From the NCBI RefSeq assembly GCF_947496875.1, contig NZ_CANMEH010000004.1, positions 1 to 64,000 on the forward strand: a stretch of 64,000 bases of DNA, written 5' to 3'. Shown in pieces: positions 59,421 through 64,000 of the stretch (the stretch's first letter is position 1; each line of letters begins with the position of its first letter). Below the pieces are notes generated by a model that searched no databases, was not told the DNA's origin, and was given only the letters and a program-made list of their open reading frames with translations. This DNA is from an uncultured Paracoccus sp. GTDB lineage: Bacteria > Pseudomonadota > Alphaproteobacteria > Rhodobacterales > Rhodobacteraceae. A program made the position numbers and the translations under genes.

Positions 59421-61061
59421 ATGCGTAGCACCAGACTGGGTTTGGCATTTCTGACGGTGACGATGCTGCCATTCGCCGCAACGGCCGAACAGACCATGAT
59501 CCGGATCGAGGCGAGGCGGGGCGCCGCGGCAACAGAGGCAGCGTCGGCGTGGCGCAACCAGTTCCCCGACGTGGTCACCTTTCCGCTGAGCGGCGGCTGG
59601 ACCGGCATCGCGCTGGGACCGATGGAGCGCGAGACCGCCACCACGATGCTGGAGGAGCTGAAGGCCCAGGGCCGCATCCCCCGCGACAGTTTCATCGTGC
59701 CGGCCGAGGAAGGCGGTGCGCTGACCCGCGTCGAGGCGACCGCGGGTGCGGCAGATTTGCCAGCGGGCAGCGCTGCAGCACCAGCGGACAGCGTCCTCGC
59801 GCCCGAGCCCGACCCCCAGGATGATCCGGCCGCGACGGCAGATGGTATCCCCCAGTCGGCTGATCGGAACAGCGTGGGGGACGAGACGACGGCGGTAGAG
59901 CCGGCAGACGTGAACGCTGCACGCCGGCAGATGCCGCCGAGCGGCGCCTATATCCGCCTGCAGTCGCTGCGCGACCGGGATCAGGCAGATGCCGCACTCG
60001 CCGAGTGGCGCGAACGCTTTCCCGAGGCCGGGCTGGCGGAACTGCCATCCGGCTGGTTCGCCGTCACACTGGGGCCGGTCGAGCCGGCGGCGGCGGGCGA
60101 CTGGCTGCGGGCGTTCCAGGCGGCAGAGCTTGCGCCGGACGACGCGTTCGTGTCGACGGCGGACGAACTGGGGCCTGTCGTCGAGCCGGGAACCGAACCC
60201 GACCTGCCTGCCGCCGGGTCGGCGCCCATGCCGCCGCTGGACGAGGTCCAGCGTGCGCTGCGCTGGGCCGGCCATTATGACGGCGCCATCGACGGCAAGG
60301 ACGGCCCGCAGACCCGCGCGGCCATCGCCCGCGAGATCGCGGCCACCCGCGCCGCGCCCGATGCGGGCACCGCGATGACCCGCCTGATCGAGCGGCGTGC
60401 CGACTGGCGCGGCCGGATGGGACTGACCGAACTGAAGGACGATCATACCGGGCTGTCGGTCACCGCGCCGATGGACCGGCTGCAGCACGAGCGCACCCAG
60501 CGCTGGTTGTCGATCTATGGGCCCAGGGACGAGTCCGGCGCGGCGCTGATCCTGTTTTCCCAACCCGGCGGTCAGCAGGAGATGCTGGACCTGGCGGGGC
60601 TTGTCACCGCCTTGGGCTGGGTCCCCTCGCCCGAGCGGCAGGTCGACACCGGCCGCATCACCCTGGACGGGCGCAATGCGACCCATATCGGCCATGCCGA
60701 GGCCCGCGTCGCCGATGGCCGGGCTGAAGGCTTCGTCCTGATCTGGCCGGTGGAGGACGCGGAGGACCAGCCGCGGATCGCGGCCGAAATCGCCGACAGC
60801 CTGACACGCTTCGCCCCCGGGGCCACCGACGACATGGTCGCAGACGTCACGCCGGCCGGCGGCATGGACGCGTCGGGAGAGGCAGATCAGGCCGAAGCCA
60901 CGGATAGCCCCATGACAGCCGCCGGCGCCGCGGACGCGACCCTGGCAGGCCCGGACCAACCGCCGGCACCTGACCTGTCGCAGGATGCCGACCCCGTTGC
61001 GGGTGGGACGATCCGCGGTGCCGATGGTGGCGACCCGCCGGCAGCCGTCGCGGCGGACTGA
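59421..61061 (+). CDS. Envelope protein with duplicated SPOR-like repeats and a peptidoglycan-binding domain
   Basis: The protein has 546 residues from ATG 59421, with a signal peptide (RLGLAFLTVTMLPFAATA-EQ). Two similar repeats of about 70 residues occur: TMIRIEARRGAAATEAASAW...GGWTGIALGPMER (about 26-95) and YIRLQSLRDRDQADAALAEW...SGWFAVTLGPVEP (about 175-240), both SPOR-like. Then a PG_binding_1 type helix set, LDEVQRALRWAGHYDGAIDG (about 275-310). The C-half (GLTELKDDHTGLSVTAPMDR onward) is a domain I do not recognise; the last 80 residues are low-complexity. Diverges from glyQ. Probable cell-wall-associated periplasmic protein. Confidence 0.78.
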   Translation: MRSTRLGLAFLTVTMLPFAATAEQTMIRIEARRGAAATEAASAWRNQFPDVVTFPLSGGWTGIALGPMERETATTMLEELKAQGRIPRDSFIVPAEEGGALTRVEATAGAADLPAGSAAAPADSVLAPEPDPQDDPAATADGIPQSADRNSVGDETTAVEPADVNAARRQMPPSGAYIRLQSLRDRDQADAALAEWRERFPEAGLAELPSGWFAVTLGPVEPAAAGDWLRAFQAAELAPDDAFVSTADELGPVVEPGTEPDLPAAGSAPMPPLDEVQRALRWAGHYDGAIDGKDGPQTRAAIAREIAATRAAPDAGTAMTRLIERRADWRGRMGLTELKDDHTGLSVTAPMDRLQHERTQRWLSIYGPRDESGAALILFSQPGGQQEMLDLAGLVTALGWVPSPERQVDTGRITLDGRNATHIGHAEARVADGRAEGFVLIWPVEDAEDQPRIAAEIADSLTRFAPGATDDMVADVTPAGGMDASGEADQAEATDSPMTAAGAADATLAGPDQPPAPDLSQDADPVAGGTIRGADGGDPPAAVAAD

Positions 61062-61123
61062 CGAGCCTTGCAAGCCGCCCCGCGGCGGCCGCTGACGTTG
61101 CACCCGGCCCAGACGCAGGTTCT

Positions 61124-62575
61124 CTACTGCCGCCAGAACCGCGGCAGGAAGAGAACATAGACGGCCAGCAGTTCCAGGCGGCCGACATACATGCCGGCGA
61201 TCATCAGCCATTTCGCCGTGGCTGGGAACTCCACCACCGATCCGTTGGCGGTCACTTCCGGTCCCCATACCGGCCCGATATTGGCGATCGCCGTCCAGGC
61301 GGCGGTCAGCGCCGTCCGCGGATGCAGGCCGGTCAGCGCCAGCGCGACGATCAGCAGGCCGAAGGACAGGATGAACATGGTGAAGAATGCCATCACCGAG
61401 TTGACCACCTCGCCATCCAGCCGGCGCCCCTCGAGCCGTGGATGGGCCACGCGATGGGGCGATTGCATCCGACGGATCTGCGCCTCGACCGCGCGCAGCA
61501 GGACCTGATAGCGGAAGACCTTGATCGAACAGCAGGTCGACCCGGTGCAGCCCCCGATCAGACCCGCGATGATCAGCAGCGCAAACGGCATGTAGCCCCA
61601 CCAGGTGACGTCGGTCGATGCGAACCCGGTGCCGGTGGCGATGGTCACCACGTTGAACGTCGTTTCGCGCAGGATGTCGCCGAGATTCTCCTGCCCGAGC
61701 AGGAGAGTCCGGTACAGCACGATGATCAGGATGATCGTGGCGAGCACGGTCAGGAACGCCCTGATCTGGCTGTCCCGCCACAGCGGAACCACGTCACCGT
61801 AGAGCGCCTGGACCATGCGGATGAACGGGATCGCAGCCAGGATCATGAAAACGCAGGACGCCAGTTCCAGCGGACCGATGAAGGCGCCGAAGCTCGCGTC
61901 GAGATTGGAGAAACCGCCCGTCGAGCAGGTCGTCAGCGCATGCACGACGGCCTCGTACCCCGTCATCCCCAGCGCGGCGTAGGTCAGGGCGCAGGCGACC
62001 GTTATCAGGATGTAGATGCGGGTCATCTCGGCCGCGATCTCGCCGGCCCGGGGCATGATCTTGCCCAGCGTGTCGAAGCCCTCCGAGCGAAAGAACTGCA
62101 TGCCCCCGATCCGCATCGCTGGCAGGAAGATCATGGCGACGATCACGATCCCCAGCCCCCCGGACCATTGCAGGATGGCGCGCCACAGATGGGTGCCAAG
62201 CGGCAGCCCGTCCAGTTCCGGAAACACTGTGGTGCCGGTGGTGGTCACGCCCGACATGGCCTCGAACATGGCATCGGTCAGGCTCGCATGGGGCTGGCCC
62301 ATCACGAAGGGCAGCGCACCGGCCAGCGGCAGCACCAGCCATACCCCCGCGGTCAGCAGAAAGGCCTGTTCCAGCGCCAGCGCACGGGCGCCGCTGCCAC
62401 GCGTCGCCAGCGCGACGAGCGCGCCGGCAATACCACAGATCAGCCCGGATTCCAGAAACACCTGCCAGTGCGGGTCGCCGGCCCACCAGTCGACCAGCGC
62501 CGGCAGCGCCATCATCGCGCCAAACACCGCCGTCAGGCGTCCTATGGTGTTGGCGACAGGGCGGATGTCGATCAT
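61124..62575 (-). CDS. trkH: Trk-type potassium transporter membrane subunit
   Basis: The protein has 483 residues, normal for TrkH. ATG 62575 (MIDIRPVANTIGRLTAVFGA) fits the family start. The four selectivity-filter loops with central glycines are visible: MSGVTTTGTTVFP, TTCSTGGFSNLD, ATGTGFASTDV and IANIGPVWGPEV. LIGGCTGSTCCSIKVFRYQV is also conserved. It takes up K+ in concert with a TrkA regulator that is not in this window. Confidence 0.95.
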   Translation of the reverse strand: MIDIRPVANTIGRLTAVFGAMMALPALVDWWAGDPHWQVFLESGLICGIAGALVALATRGSGARALALEQAFLLTAGVWLVLPLAGALPFVMGQPHASLTDAMFEAMSGVTTTGTTVFPELDGLPLGTHLWRAILQWSGGLGIVIVAMIFLPAMRIGGMQFFRSEGFDTLGKIMPRAGEIAAEMTRIYILITVACALTYAALGMTGYEAVVHALTTCSTGGFSNLDASFGAFIGPLELASCVFMILAAIPFIRMVQALYGDVVPLWRDSQIRAFLTVLATIILIIVLYRTLLLGQENLGDILRETTFNVVTIATGTGFASTDVTWWGYMPFALLIIAGLIGGCTGSTCCSIKVFRYQVLLRAVEAQIRRMQSPHRVAHPRLEGRRLDGEVVNSVMAFFTMFILSFGLLIVALALTGLHPRTALTAAWTAIANIGPVWGPEVTANGSVVEFPATAKWLMIAGMYVGRLELLAVYVLFLPRFWRQ

Positions 62576-62677
62576 GGCGACCTGACTGCCCCCGCCCCAT
62601 GCGCAGGTCAAGAAGGCGCGCACGGACGAGGCACCCGTGCTTGCGCGGCTGTCCCCCGTCGCCTATACAAACCGGGC

Positions 62678-62751
62678 GCGGGTGTAGCTCAATGGTAGAG
62701 CAGCAGCCTTCCAAGCTGAATACGTGGGTTCGATTCCCATCACCCGCTCCA
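62678..62751 (+). tRNA. tRNA-Gly (anticodon UCC)
   Basis: 74 bases. Acceptor GCGGGTG (62678-62684) pairs with CACCCGC (62741-62747); discriminator T, encoded CCA to 62751. D-arm TAGCTCAATGGTAGAGCA; anticodon loop CTTCCAA gives anticodon TCC; T-arm GTGGG-TTCGATT-CCCAT. Reads GGA/GGG codons. Nearest neighbours are trkH and the dehydratase, both on the other strand. Confidence 0.97.
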
Positions 62752-62808
62752 GTCGCCTACCCCAGTCGATCCACATCGCCGGTTGTTGTCAGGTCCCCCG
62801 GTAAAGGG

Positions 62809-64000
62809 TCAGTCCGCCTTGTCGGTCGGGCCAGCCTCCGGCGGCACCAGAAAGTCGAAGTCGCACCCGCGATCCGCCTGCAGCACGGTGTCGAGGAACA
62901 GCTTCTTGTAGCCGCGATCGGCATCCGCGTGGGACGGCGCCACGAAGGTCTGTCTGCGCGCTTCCAGGACGTCTGGCTCGACCCGCAGCTCGATCCTGCG
63001 GGACGGCACGTCCAGTTCGATGACGTCGCCCGTCCGGACCAGCCCGAGTGGCCCGCCCACGGCACTTTCCGGCGTGACGTGGAGGATGATGGTGCCGCTC
63101 GCCGTGCCGGACATGCGGGCGTCGGAGATCCGTACCATGTCCTTGACCCCCCTTGCCGCCAGCTTGCGCGGGATCGGGATGTAGCCCGCCTCGGGCATGC
63201 CGGGGGCCCCCTTGGGGCCGGTGTTCTGCAGAACCAGGATGTCGTCCTCGGTCACGTCGAGTTCGGGATCGTCCAGCCGTGCCGCCATGTCCTCGACCGA
63301 GCTGAAGACCACCGCACGGCCGGTCTTCCGCAAGAGCCCGGGGGTGGCGGCGGATTGCTTGATGATCGCCCCCCCGGGGGCGAGGTTCCCGCGCAGCACG
63401 GCCATCCCCCCTTCGGGATAGATCGGGCTGTCGAGCGGTGCGACGATCGACTGCGGCCAGGGCGGCGGCGCCGCGCCGAGTTCCTCGCCGAGTGTCCGCC
63501 CGGTCACCGTCAGGCAGTCCAGATGCAGGAGGTCGCGCAACTCCCGCAGGATCGTGGCGAGGCCGCCCGCGTCGTGCAGGTCTGCCATGTAGTGCTGGCC
63601 CGACGGCTTCAGGTCCACCAGCACCGGCACCCGCCGGCCGATCCGGTCGAAGCCGTCGAGGTCGAGGTTCAGCCCCAGCCGGCCGGCCATCGCGGCCAGA
63701 TGCACGATGGCGTTCGTCGAGCCGCCGATCGCCAGCAGCACGGTCAGCGCGTTTTCGAACGCCTTGGCGGTCATGATCTGATCGGGCGTGCGGCGCGCCG
63801 CGGCGAGATCCACCGCGCAGCGCCCGGTGGCCTCGGCGATGCGGCGGCGGTCGGCCGAGACCGCGGGCGCGGCGGCGCCGCCCGGCATCATCATCCCGAG
63901 CGCCTCGACCACCAGCGCCATCGTGCTTGCCGTTCCCATCACCCCGCAGGTCCCGGCGCCGGGAACAAGCTGGTTGTTGACGTCGGCGATTTCCTGTTCG
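62809..64000 (-). CDS. IlvD/Edd-family dehydratase, partial at the right edge (probably sugar-acid dehydratase)
   Basis: The C-terminal 397 or so residues are present; the frame stays open to 64000 and reads DVNNQLVPGAGTCGVMGTAST, containing an iron-sulfur ligand cysteine of the family. Also visible: AIGGSTNAIVHLAAMAGRLG, LQNTGPKGAPGMPEAGYIPI, MVRISDARMSGTASGTIILH (S-D-G/A-R-M-S-G active site) and DADRGYKKLFLDTVLQADRG. The ending YKKLFLDTVLQAD-RGCDFDFL is characteristic of the pentonate (L-arabonate/xylonate) branch and not of dihydroxy-acid dehydratase proper, as I recall. Full length would be about 575-590 residues. Confidence 0.88.
   Translation of the reverse strand, partial: EQEIADVNNQLVPGAGTCGVMGTASTMALVVEALGMMMPGGAAAPAVSADRRRIAEATGRCAVDLAAARRTPDQIMTAKAFENALTVLLAIGGSTNAIVHLAAMAGRLGLNLDLDGFDRIGRRVPVLVDLKPSGQHYMADLHDAGGLATILRELRDLLHLDCLTVTGRTLGEELGAAPPPWPQSIVAPLDSPIYPEGGMAVLRGNLAPGGAIIKQSAATPGLLRKTGRAVVFSSVEDMAARLDDPELDVTEDDILVLQNTGPKGAPGMPEAGYIPIPRKLAARGVKDMVRISDARMSGTASGTIILHVTPESAVGGPLGLVRTGDVIELDVPSRRIELRVEPDVLEARRQTFVAPSHADADRGYKKLFLDTVLQADRGCDFDFLVPPEAGPTDKAD

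Noticed and set aside
1..64000. CRISPR arrays, toxin-antitoxin pairs, secretion or phage structural genes
   Set aside because: No regularly spaced repeats or recognisable genes of these types were seen anywhere in the window.

Overview
The window is high-GC DNA (about two thirds G+C by eye) with gene content typical of an alphaproteobacterium of the order Rhodobacterales (Paracoccus/Rhodobacter-like). Pointers are the DUF6446 gene lodged between glyQ and glyS, an ImuA-ImuB-DnaE2 mutasome under a GTTC-N7-GTTC LexA box of alphaproteobacterial type, two TRAP transporters and a PhoX-type phosphatase. The assignment is inference from content and style; there is no rRNA here.

Region 1 (1-12 kb) is sparse and decayed. 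It holds a frameshifted secreted amidohydrolase, an intact Tat-exported PhoX phosphatase and a GNAT acetyltransferase. Then comes a graveyard: an AT-rich element with perfect 19-bp inverted arms abutting a broken IS3-family transposase, an orphan basic protein, the N-terminal third of an alpha/beta hydrolase, a panB reduced in frame to its two ends but still overlapping an intact panC, and a twice-frameshifted integrase next to what looks like a tRNA-Pro 3' end (a likely attachment-site scar).

Region 2 (12-28 kb) is mostly on the minus strand. The SOS mutasome imuA-imuB-dnaE2 is followed by a small plus-strand protein resembling a free RNA polymerase alpha C-terminal domain. Next is a long carboxylate-catabolism cluster: TRAP uptake system, IclR regulator, thiolase, a large and a small acyl-CoA dehydrogenase, thioesterase and acyl-CoA ligase. 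Together these would import an organic acid, activate it with CoA and beta-oxidise it.

Region 3 (28-37 kb) is a sugar-acid (hexuronate/aldonate) cluster: GntR regulator, second TRAP system, idonate-type dehydrogenase, FMN-dependent hydroxy-acid dehydrogenase, uxuA, and convergent uxuB whose stop codon overlaps that of uxuA.

Region 4 (37-47 kb) is a compact Na+-NQR-like operon, nqrABCDEF-apbE-nqrM-CBS, followed by chrA. NqrB is unusually short (258 residues) and lacks the segment carrying the covalent FMN-threonine motif, while NqrC keeps its motif. A secreted five-heme cytochrome c diverges from nqrA. I consider this the most unusual functional system in the window.

Region 5 (47-64 kb) is mixed housekeeping: patatin, gcvT-gcvH without gcvP, a cysteine-rich copper-storage-like protein, two SDR genes including 3-hydroxybutyrate dehydrogenase, a candidate small RNA or attenuator with a clear promoter and terminator, a peptide-binding protein, glyQ-DUF6446-glyS with a conspicuous low-GC patch inside glyS, a two-repeat peptidoglycan-binding-type envelope protein, trkH, tRNA-Gly(UCC) and a partial IlvD/Edd dehydratase running off the right edge.
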